This document shows positions 11,222 through 18,697 of a stretch of DNA of 64,000 nt, piece by piece; the stretch's first letter is position 1; each line of letters begins with the position of its first letter. A program made the translations under genes and the position numbers. The notes below the pieces were generated by a model. The model was not told the DNA's origin. It saw nothing but the letters and a program-made list of their open reading frames with translations, and searched no databases. The DNA is from Alphaproteobacteria bacterium (GTDB lineage: Bacteria > Myxococcota_A > UBA796 > CAJQPC01), in assembly GCA_020632795.1 (NCBI GenBank), contig JACKEV010000010.1:62001-126000 (forward strand), written 5' to 3'.

Positions 11222-12913
11222 ATGACCCTGCTCACCCTGCTGCCCGCCGCCCTGGCACAGGCCCCCGCCTACGCCCCGGCCAGCCCCCTGGACGCCCCGG
11301 TCACCGGCGGCGAGCTGCGCGTGGCCGGCGCCACCTCCCTGCCGATGGTGTCCCAACGCTTCGAGGTCGAGCTGCACAGCGGCGTGGCCGCCGTGCACAT
11401 CACCCAGGTCTTCGAGAACCCCTTCGACGAGACCGTGGCGGGCCTCTACGCCCTGGCCCTGCCCCTGGGCTCGGCGGCCACCGAGGTCACCCTGTACGCC
11501 GACGACCGGGTCATCGACGCCCGCATCGGCACGCTGCCCCCTCGCCCCGAGGGCACGCCCTGGGTGCGGCCCCCCGGGGCGTCGGTGGCCCTGGCCGTGG
11601 ACGGCGTCTGCCCCGGCTCGGTGCTGGTCGCCGAGGTCGAGGCCCTGGTCCCGGCGGGCTGGAGCGGCGAGGAGTGGACCCTCTCCCTGCCCATCGAGGC
11701 CCCCGTCGAGCCCGTCGCCCCCTGGCAGAGCCCTGCGCCGCCGGTGACCGAGGTGGCCGTGCGCCACCCCGGCGTGTCCGACTGGACCACCCTCACCCCC
11801 GAGCCCGACGCGCCGCTGACGCTGCGCTGGCCCTCGGTCCCGCTGGCCTGGCTGAGCGATGAGGGGGTGCTCGCCCTGGAGCTGCCCGGCGACGCCGTGG
11901 TCCGCGGGGTCTCCTTCCCCGGGCTGGAGGCGGTGGCGTCGAGCTGGAGGGGGGGCGACGGGGTGCCCTGGCGCATGATCGCCGAGGTGAACGGCGCGCC
12001 GTCGGGCCCGGGGGAGGCGGTCGTCGTGCGCGACGGTGTCCGGGAGCGCCTGTCCATCGACGTCGTGGAGGTCGACAGCCCCGCGATCCCGGCGCTGTGG
12101 GCCTCTCGGCAGATGCACGCCCTCGACGACCCCGACGCCCGGCGCCGCATCGCTCTGGCCTACGGGCTGCCCGAGGAGGGGCTCGGGCTGGTGCAGGTGG
12201 CCTCCGCGCCCTGCCCCTGCGACGACGAGCCCCCGCGCTTCGCCTCCGCTGGCTGGGGCCTGGGGGGCATGGGCGCGTCGGAAGGGGCGAGCTGCATCGA
12301 GCCCTACCAGCAGCTCGTCGCCGGGCGGCTGGAGTGGTTCGGCTGCGGGCCAGGGCTGTGGGGCAACGGCATGGGCGGAGGGGGCGTGATGGGCGGCTTC
12401 GGCGCCCCCGGGCAGCGGGAGGAGCTGCCACCAGCCGCCCTGGCCGAGGGCCCCTCCATCGGCATCGGCGGCGTCGTCCAGCGCGCACCCGCGGTGCAGA
12501 GGACGCCTGCGCTGGCGACGCTCGCGCCGAACGCCAGCGCCGAGGGCGCGACCGGCCCCGGCCTGCTGGGCGGGGAGGACCCCTTCGGCGACCGCGCCGA
12601 GGACCTCGACGCCCGCCAGCTCCGCGCCCTCATCGACCAGCGCATCAAGCGCGACCTCAACAGCGTCGAGGCCTGCTACCGCCGCGCCCTGCGCCTGGAG
12701 CCGACCCTGGAGGGCGAGGTGGTGGTGCAGTTCGCGCTGGCCCCCGGCGGGGACGGCCTGCCGGACGACCTCTCCTTGAGCCGCTCCACCCTGCGCGCCC
12801 CCAGCGTGGAGGCCTGCGTGCTCGACCAGCTCCGGTGGATGAAGTTCCCGACCCCCCTGGAGGCGCCCGTGGTGGTGCGCTACCCGTTCAGCTTCCGGCC
12901 CGAGGACGCATAG
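11222..12913 (+). CDS. Secreted VIT-domain protein with AgmX/TonB-like C-terminus
   Basis: The 563-residue product starts with a signal peptide (MTLLTLLPAALAQA). Residues 30-150 are a VIT domain: VELHSGVAAVHITQVFENPFDE and the segments after it match the inter-alpha-trypsin inhibitor heavy-chain type. Normally a von Willebrand A domain follows; here the middle lacks the DxSxS metal site, though a segment like the usual post-vWA part (LWASRQMHAL..LAYGL) is present. Residues 250-450 are Gly/Pro-rich. The last 95 residues (IDQRIKRDLNSVEACYRRAL.. to YPFSF) are an AgmX/TonB-like domain seen in myxobacterial envelope proteins. It may form part of an envelope-spanning complex. Its 3' end overlaps the WD40 gene by 34 bases. 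Confidence 0.82.
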   Translation: MTLLTLLPAALAQAPAYAPASPLDAPVTGGELRVAGATSLPMVSQRFEVELHSGVAAVHITQVFENPFDETVAGLYALALPLGSAATEVTLYADDRVIDARIGTLPPRPEGTPWVRPPGASVALAVDGVCPGSVLVAEVEALVPAGWSGEEWTLSLPIEAPVEPVAPWQSPAPPVTEVAVRHPGVSDWTTLTPEPDAPLTLRWPSVPLAWLSDEGVLALELPGDAVVRGVSFPGLEAVASSWRGGDGVPWRMIAEVNGAPSGPGEAVVVRDGVRERLSIDVVEVDSPAIPALWASRQMHALDDPDARRRIALAYGLPEEGLGLVQVASAPCPCDDEPPRFASAGWGLGGMGASEGASCIEPYQQLVAGRLEWFGCGPGLWGNGMGGGGVMGGFGAPGQREELPPAALAEGPSIGIGGVVQRAPAVQRTPALATLAPNASAEGATGPGLLGGEDPFGDRAEDLDARQLRALIDQRIKRDLNSVEACYRRALRLEPTLEGEVVVQFALAPGGDGLPDDLSLSRSTLRAPSVEACVLDQLRWMKFPTPLEAPVVVRYPFSFRPEDA

Positions 12914-15063
12914 CGCCCGAAGCCGCCGCGCCAGGTGACCTCGTAGAGCGGTTCGGCGCCGTCCCAGCGGAGCACCCGATCGCCCTCCTGGGCCAGCACG
13001 CCCTCCTGGCCGGGGTGCTCCACCCGCTGCAGGCCGCGCGCGACGTGCCACACCGCCGCCGAGCGCGTCCCGTGGGTGCAGATCCACCCGCCGCCCTCGG
13101 CGACCTGGACGTGCCGGACCCGGTGCCCCGTCGACCCCCGGAGGTGCCCGACCGGGGCGCCCTGGGCGTCGAACAGGCGCAGGTCGATGCCGTCGGAGAC
13201 CACCAGGGTGCCGGTGGTGGTGTCCTCGTCCACTGCCCGGGCCCCCTCCAGGTCGAGCAGGATGCGGCCGTCGGGGGCCACCAGGCGCAGGCGGTCGCCG
13301 AAGGTGTGCACGAGGAGCGCGCCCCGGGAGGTCCACCCCAGGCCCTGGTGGGCCGCGAGGCCCTGGAGCAGCGTGACGAGGGGCTCGGCGTGCTCATAGC
13401 GCCACAGGGACAGCGCGTCGTCGTGGCGCAGGGCGAGCATGTCCGGGCGAACGGCCAGCGGCCCGGCGCTGGGCAGGGGGCACCACAGCACCGGCGCGCC
13501 GCTGAGCCGGTCCCAGATCGCGAGCCCCTCCCCCAGCGCCAGCAGCCGGTCGTCGTCGATCCAGGCCAGCACCTGCTCGGCGTCGTGCAGGGGGCGGACC
13601 CGGTCGCGGTCCCGGTCCCACAGGCGGGCGTCCTGGGGCGTGTCGTCGGTGGTGTGCCAGGCCAGGGTGCGCCCGTCGGGCGACCAGCAGCCCCCGGGCA
13701 CCCCCGCCCAGGAGCCCAGCCAGTCGGTGGACTGGTCGCGCAGCACCTCGCGGCGGGTGTCCACGTCCCAGACCCGCAGGGTGCCGTCGATGCCGGTGGA
13801 AACCAGGTGCCGTCCGTCGGCGGACCAGTCCAGGTCGAAGACGTCACCGACGTGGCCGACCAGGGCCAGGGGCGCGGCGTCGTGGCCCAGGCGGGTGACG
13901 AGGATGTCCCCGTCCGGCCCCTGGAAGGCGAAGCGAGCGTGGCCCGGCGGGGTGGCCCAGGGGGGCCAGCCAGTCCAGCGGCCCCGGGGGCGCAGGGTGG
14001 TGGCGTCGAGGACCTCGACCCGGGGGGGGTCCGCGAAGACCGAGGTGACCAGGAGCGCCCCCGAGGGGGTGAGGCGAGCGGCCTCCAGGGTCACCGAGGG
14101 CCCCACCGCGCTGAGGCAGACCGCGTCGTCGAGGTCCCAGCACTCCAACCGGCTCGGGCCCCCGCGCAGCACGAGCGCGCGCCGGCCCACCACCTGGACC
14201 TCGGCGATCGACGCGGCCTCCTCTTCCGAAGCGTCGTGTTCATCGGTATCATCGATGAACACTGCTCCGAGGGAGGCGCCGGTGGTCGGGTCGATTCGGG
14301 TCGCGGTCTCGTCGAGCAGGCGCATCCACCCCAGCAGCTCCGCGCCGGCCCAGGCGAAGTCCTGCGGCCCCTCCGGGAGCGGCGCCTCCCTCAGCTCGGC
14401 GAGGGGCCCGTCCGGGATGCGGACCCGCAGGAGCCCCTGATCCGGCGCGCAGGACCAGCGGCGCCCCCGAGCGTCCCAGTGGATGTACGACTCGCCCTCC
14501 AGCACCTCGACCCGGGCGGGGGGATCGAGGTCCCACAGCTCGGCGGTGCCCCCGTAGCCCGGCGCGCGGTAGCCCCGCCGCCACAGCGCCACGCGCCGGC
14601 CGTCGGGGCGCCAGGAGAACTCGACCCCGTGGTGAACCGGGGCGGCGAGCGGCCCCAGGCGCTCCCGGGCGCCGCTGCCCACGTCCACCCGGGTCAGCGC
14701 GCCGTCGGCGTCGAAGGCATACAGCGCCCGCCCCCCCGGGCGCCAGGAGATCGGCGCGCGCAGGCCCTCCAGCGCGCAGACCTCCTCGCCCCGGGCGGGG
14801 TCCCAGACGTAGACCGCGCCCCGCGTGCCGATGGCCAGGAGCGCGCCATCGCTGGACCAGGCGAGCCGGTCCAGGTAGGGATCCGAGGCCCGAGGCCGGA
14901 TCCGGGCCAGCGGGGTGAAGGCGGGCAGCGCGAGGATCCACACGTCGCAGATCCCCACCTGCGCCTGCCCCACGGCCACCGCGCCGCCGTCCGGGCGCGC
15001 CGCGAGGACGGGGTTGCCCAGGTCCAGGCCGGTGAAGGGCTCGAGGTGTCGGGTGGGATCCAA
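12880..15063 (-). CDS. WD40-repeat beta-propeller protein
   Basis: This 727-residue protein is made of WD40 blades such as DLDWSADGRHLVSTGIDGTL and LRVWDVDTRREVL, plus looser copies along the whole length, enough for two propellers. It has no signal peptide, kinase or other catalytic domain, so it probably acts as a cytoplasmic scaffold. The first ATG at 15063 is used because the next gene in that direction lies beyond it on the other strand. Between blades an acidic loop (DDTDEHDASEEEAAS) is encoded by locally less GC-rich DNA near 14220-14270. It converges on the VIT gene with an overlap. Confidence 0.85.
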   Translation of the reverse strand: MDPTRHLEPFTGLDLGNPVLAARPDGGAVAVGQAQVGICDVWILALPAFTPLARIRPRASDPYLDRLAWSSDGALLAIGTRGAVYVWDPARGEEVCALEGLRAPISWRPGGRALYAFDADGALTRVDVGSGARERLGPLAAPVHHGVEFSWRPDGRRVALWRRGYRAPGYGGTAELWDLDPPARVEVLEGESYIHWDARGRRWSCAPDQGLLRVRIPDGPLAELREAPLPEGPQDFAWAGAELLGWMRLLDETATRIDPTTGASLGAVFIDDTDEHDASEEEAASIAEVQVVGRRALVLRGGPSRLECWDLDDAVCLSAVGPSVTLEAARLTPSGALLVTSVFADPPRVEVLDATTLRPRGRWTGWPPWATPPGHARFAFQGPDGDILVTRLGHDAAPLALVGHVGDVFDLDWSADGRHLVSTGIDGTLRVWDVDTRREVLRDQSTDWLGSWAGVPGGCWSPDGRTLAWHTTDDTPQDARLWDRDRDRVRPLHDAEQVLAWIDDDRLLALGEGLAIWDRLSGAPVLWCPLPSAGPLAVRPDMLALRHDDALSLWRYEHAEPLVTLLQGLAAHQGLGWTSRGALLVHTFGDRLRLVAPDGRILLDLEGARAVDEDTTTGTLVVSDGIDLRLFDAQGAPVGHLRGSTGHRVRHVQVAEGGGWICTHGTRSAAVWHVARGLQRVEHPGQEGVLAQEGDRVLRWDGAEPLYEVTWRGGFGRYASSGRKLNG

Positions 15064-15110
15064 GGCGCGGCTCCAAGGGGAGCCCCTGATCTAATCCCTC
15101 TGCGCGGGGC

Positions 15111-15116
15111 TACAAT
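15111..15116 (+). promoter_or_regulatory. Probable -10 box (TACAAT) of the lipoprotein pair
   Basis: TACAAT is one base away from the consensus and lies 27 bases before ATG 15144. An AGGAG ribosome binding site follows at 15133-15137. It would drive the genes at 15144 and 16265, which overlap. Confidence 0.45.
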
Positions 15117-15143
15117 GCTGCACCCCCCGCACAGGAGCCCCCC

Positions 15144-16268
15144 ATGCGCCTCACCCCGCTCGCCGCCCTGCTCGCGGTCGGCTGCGCCACCTACGACACC
15201 ACCTTCGTCACCGACAAGAGTGACCCCGGCGACACCGGCTGCCCCGACGCGCAGACCTGGTACGAGGATCGGGACGGTGACGGCTGGGGCGCGGGCAGCG
15301 GCGTGACCGCCTGCGAGGCCCCCGGCGAGGGCTGGCTCACCGACGGCGGCGACTGCGACGACGCCAACGCCGCGATCCTGCCCGGCGCCGACGAGCTGTG
15401 CGACGGCCAGGACGGCGACTGCGACGGCACGGTGGACGAGTCCCCCACCGACGCCTCGACCTTCTGGAGCGACGTGGACGCCGACGGCTACGGCGACCCC
15501 GACAACCCCGTCGAGGCCTGCGAGGCCCCTGAGGGCGCGGTCGACAACGCCGACGACTGCGACGACTACGACCCCAACCAGCACCCCGGCGTCGAGGAGA
15601 TCTGCGACGGCCAGGACCAGGACTGCGACGGCGACGTCGACGAGGAGGCCGTCGACGCCTCCACCTGGTACGCCGACACCGACCTGGACGGCTGGGGGGT
15701 CGAGACCCCCACCGCCGAGTCCTGCACCCAGCCCGAGGGCTACGCCGACAACCCCGACGACTGCGACGACACCGACGCCTCGCTGACCGACAACTGCTCC
15801 GGCGGGCCGACCACCTCCGTCGGCACCTGCACCGGCACCCTCTACACCTGGACCGAGACCAGCCCCGACACCCCAGAGCTGCACATCGTGGGGCTCTACG
15901 AGTCCGACGGCGGCCACGGCAACCCCCCGGGCACCACCACCATCACCGTCGACCGGGAGACGGAGATGACCCTGGTGCTGTCCAGCTACGAGCCGGTGAA
16001 CTGGATCGTCACCACCGCCCCCAACACCGTGCTCAACGAGGTCATCCTCAACGGCTACAACAACCACTCCGCCACCGTGCCCTCCGGGGTGCCGGTCACC
16101 GACCTCAGCGGCCGAGGCAACTACATGGTCGCCTGCGGCTACGCCTGGCCCTCCAGCAGCGGCGGCTGCGACACCCCGGGGCTGGTGGGCGGCAGCGAGG
16201 GCTTCACCGGCCTGAACCTGGCGAGCTTCACCGGCTGCTACCACGGGACCGCGTTCACGATCCAGTGA
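15144..16268 (+). CDS. MopE-type lipoprotein, short form
   Basis: The protein starts with a lipoprotein signal (MRLTPLAALLAVGC, lipobox Cys 14). Residues 30-220 carry three Asp/Cys-rich MopE-type units, for example DCDDANAAILPGADELCD and DCDDYDPNQHPGVEEICD, expected to bind divalent cations. The last 150 residues are a separate unrecognised beta-rich domain with its own cysteines; VNWIVTTAPNT and NGYNNHSATVPSG are typical stretches. It is likely exposed at the cell surface. The stop overlaps the next start as GTGA, so the two lipoproteins should be made together. Confidence 0.88.
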   Translation: MRLTPLAALLAVGCATYDTTFVTDKSDPGDTGCPDAQTWYEDRDGDGWGAGSGVTACEAPGEGWLTDGGDCDDANAAILPGADELCDGQDGDCDGTVDESPTDASTFWSDVDADGYGDPDNPVEACEAPEGAVDNADDCDDYDPNQHPGVEEICDGQDQDCDGDVDEEAVDASTWYADTDLDGWGVETPTAESCTQPEGYADNPDDCDDTDASLTDNCSGGPTTSVGTCTGTLYTWTETSPDTPELHIVGLYESDGGHGNPPGTTTITVDRETEMTLVLSSYEPVNWIVTTAPNTVLNEVILNGYNNHSATVPSGVPVTDLSGRGNYMVACGYAWPSSSGGCDTPGLVGGSEGFTGLNLASFTGCYHGTAFTIQ

Positions 16269-18205
16269 GCACCGCCCTGCCCCCTGCTGTTGCCGTCCCT
16301 CGGCCCCTCCCCCTGCTGCTCGTGGCGGTCGCGCTGAGCGGCTGCGGCATCTTCATCACCGAGAAGGAGTACGCCGAGCGCCTGGATCTCGACGGAGACG
16401 GGGTCCAGGTCGAGGAGGACTGCGACGACCAGGACCCGACCGTCGGGGGGCCGACGACCTTCTACGCGGACGCCGACGGCGACGGCTTCGGCGACCCCGA
16501 GGCCGCGACCGAGGCCTGCTCAGCCCCCGTCGGGTCGACAGACAACGCCGACGACTGCGACGACACCGACCCCGCCACCCACCTCGGCGCCCCCGAGGAC
16601 TGCGCGGAGGTCGACCGGGACTGCGACGGGGTGGGGGTGGAGGACGACGCCGCCGACGCCCCCGCCTGGTACCCCGACGCTGACGGCGACGGCTTCGGCG
16701 ACCCGGCGAACCCGACGCGGGCCTGCGTCCAGCCGGACGGCGCCCTGGACAACGCCCAGGACTGCGACGACACCGACCCCGCCATCTACCCAGACGCCCC
16801 CGAGCTGTGCGGGGACCTCGTCATCAACGACTGCGAGCTGTCCGCCGCCGAGGCCTGGGCGGTCTGCGCGCGGACCGGCGAGGTGCCGGACGACGACGCC
16901 GACGCCGCATGGATCGGCGACACCCCCTTCGGCGCTGCCAGCCTCTCCGTCGCCGGGGTGGGTGACGTCAGCGGCGACGGCCTGGACGACGTGGTGCTCG
17001 GCTCCCCCTACGACGACGTCAACGGCGGCAGCTCGGGCACCGCCTTCCTGGTGCTGGGCCCGGCCAGCGCCCTGGCGACCCTGGACGACGCCGACGCCCT
17101 GCTGGTCGGCGAGGCCGGGGGCGCGGCGTCGGGGTGGTCGGTGTCCGGCGCGGGGGACACCGACGGCGACGCCGCGCGGGAGATCCTGGTCGGCGCGCCC
17201 TCCCTGGACACAGTCGTGAGCGACGGCGGCGCGGCCTACCTGATCGAGGGCCCGGTCGGCGGCACCCTGGAGCTGTCCCAGGCCGACGCCCGCGTCCGGG
17301 GCGCCACGGCGTCCGGCGAGCTGGGCCGGCGGGTGGCCGGCCTGGGCGATGTGAACGGCGACGGCCTCGACGACATCGGGATCACCACCCTGGGCGCCGA
17401 CACGCAGGGCGTGGTCCTCGTGTTCCTGGGCCCCCTGTCCGGCGAGGTGGACCCGACGGACGCCGACACCCGGATCGAGGGGGGCCAGGCCGGGGGGCAG
17501 CTCGGGGTCGGCCTCGCGGGGCAGATGGACCTCGACGGGGACGGCCACGGCGACCTCGCCCTGGGCAGCCCCTTCATCAACGCCGGCCAGCCCGGCGCGG
17601 TCGCGGTGTTCGCCGGGCCTCTGCCCGGCGGGGAGGTGTCGGACAACGACGCCCAGGCCCGGATCCTGAGCGAGGAGGTCGACGACCGCCTCGGCGTGTC
17701 CGTGGCCGGGGTCCAGGACCTCGACGGCGACGGCACTGACGAGCTGATCGTCGGCGCCTCCCAGCACGACGGCGTCGGCAGCAACTCCGGCGGCGCCTGG
17801 ATCTTCAGCGGGCCGCTCGCCGGCTCGCTGGCCCGGGACGACTACCGAACCGCCTTCAACGGGGACTCCAGCAACGACGGCGTGGGCACCGCGGTCAGCG
17901 GGGCGCGGGCCCAGGCCGGCGCGCCGGGCTCGGTCTGGATCGGCGCCCCGGGCGAGAGCGCCGGAGGATGGATCGGCGGGGCGGTCTACCTGGTGCACGA
18001 CCCGGCCCCGGGGCTGCTCACCCTGACCGACGCGGACCTCGTGCTGCGGGGCAGCGCCAGCCTGGGGGCCCTGGGCAGCGCGGTGGCCGAGGCCGGCGAC
18101 GTCAACGGCGACGGCATCCCGGACCTCGTGGCCGGCGCCCCGGGGGACAGCGCCGGCGCGGGCCTGGGGGGCGTGGGGTACCTGCTGCTGGGGGCGGGGT
18201 ACTGA
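16265..18205 (+). CDS. MopE/FG-GAP-repeat lipoprotein
   Basis: GTG 16265 overlaps the preceding stop. A lipoprotein leader ends at ALSGC. Three MopE-type units occupy residues 40-185. From residue 215 to the end are about seven FG-GAP/integrin-alpha-type repeats with calcium-loop motifs such as DVSGDGLDDVVLGSP, DVNGDGLDDIGI and DLDGDGTDELIVGAS, which should form a beta-propeller. The layout and length (646 residues) match the gene at 59626, so the two are paralogues. A surface adhesion or display role is likely but not proven. Confidence 0.9.
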   Translation: MSTALPPAVAVPRPLPLLLVAVALSGCGIFITEKEYAERLDLDGDGVQVEEDCDDQDPTVGGPTTFYADADGDGFGDPEAATEACSAPVGSTDNADDCDDTDPATHLGAPEDCAEVDRDCDGVGVEDDAADAPAWYPDADGDGFGDPANPTRACVQPDGALDNAQDCDDTDPAIYPDAPELCGDLVINDCELSAAEAWAVCARTGEVPDDDADAAWIGDTPFGAASLSVAGVGDVSGDGLDDVVLGSPYDDVNGGSSGTAFLVLGPASALATLDDADALLVGEAGGAASGWSVSGAGDTDGDAAREILVGAPSLDTVVSDGGAAYLIEGPVGGTLELSQADARVRGATASGELGRRVAGLGDVNGDGLDDIGITTLGADTQGVVLVFLGPLSGEVDPTDADTRIEGGQAGGQLGVGLAGQMDLDGDGHGDLALGSPFINAGQPGAVAVFAGPLPGGEVSDNDAQARILSEEVDDRLGVSVAGVQDLDGDGTDELIVGASQHDGVGSNSGGAWIFSGPLAGSLARDDYRTAFNGDSSNDGVGTAVSGARAQAGAPGSVWIGAPGESAGGWIGGAVYLVHDPAPGLLTLTDADLVLRGSASLGALGSAVAEAGDVNGDGIPDLVAGAPGDSAGAGLGGVGYLLLGAGY

Positions 18206-18625
18206 TCAGTACCGCACGGTCACCCGGATCGTGCGCCCCTCGGCCGGCAGGCTGAACACCGCGTCGCCGAAGCTCGGCGGGCCGAAGCTCGCGGGGGCGT
18301 CATTGGACACGCCGGCCCCCTCCACCGGGCCGGGGAAGGGCAGCCAGCGCATGTCCAACTCCCCGTCCCCATCCTCATCATGGATGACCGACACCGCGTA
18401 GCGTCCGGCGGGCAGGCCCTCGAAGCGCGCCGTCAGGGTGTCCCCCGACACCGGCTGGACGACCCGGGCGCGGGCCGCAGGGAGGTCCAGCCAGGCGTCC
18501 TCCCGGTCGAACACCGCGATGATGGCGTCGCCGCCCTTGGGCACCTGCAGCTCCACCAGTTCGACGGTGAGGGTCGCCGCCTCCGCGGAGCCGGCCAGCA
18601 CGCCAAGCAGCAGGGACGCAACCAT
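18206..18625 (-). CDS. Small secreted DUF2141-like protein
   Basis: A very long open frame covers this stretch in the minus direction, but the coding part is the 139 residues from ATG 18625, preceded by GGAGG. The leader MVASLLLGVLAGSAEA is a signal peptide. The mature protein has the pattern of DUF2141 proteins: VELVELQVPKGGDAIIAVFD, then LPAGRYAVSVIHDEDGDGELD and VSNDAPASFGPPSFGDA near the end. These are small periplasmic beta-sandwich proteins of unknown role. It ends next to the stop of the FG-GAP gene and is divergent from the KAP NTPase. Confidence 0.85.
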   Translation of the reverse strand: MVASLLLGVLAGSAEAATLTVELVELQVPKGGDAIIAVFDREDAWLDLPAARARVVQPVSGDTLTARFEGLPAGRYAVSVIHDEDGDGELDMRWLPFPGPVEGAGVSNDAPASFGPPSFGDAVFSLPAEGRTIRVTVRY

Positions 18626-18685
18626 CGCGGGCCTCCTGGACACAGGATACTCCGCGAAGCCGATGGGTCGGGGGTCCTCGCGGTG

Positions 18686-18691
18686 TAGGCT
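18686..18691 (+). promoter_or_regulatory. Probable -10 box (TAGGCT) for a leaderless KAP transcript
   Basis: TAGGCT ends six bases before ATG 18698. There is no purine-rich ribosome binding site at a usable distance apart from CCAGG directly next to the start. This fits leaderless initiation, as proposed for 7679, 33911 and 51217. Confidence 0.35.
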
Positions 18692-18697
18692 TCCAGG

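Noticed and set aside
11222..12913. A functional link between the VIT gene and the vault gene
   Set aside because: VIT is named after vault-PARP and inter-alpha-trypsin inhibitor; it is not part of MVP and the genes are 9 kb apart in separate operons.
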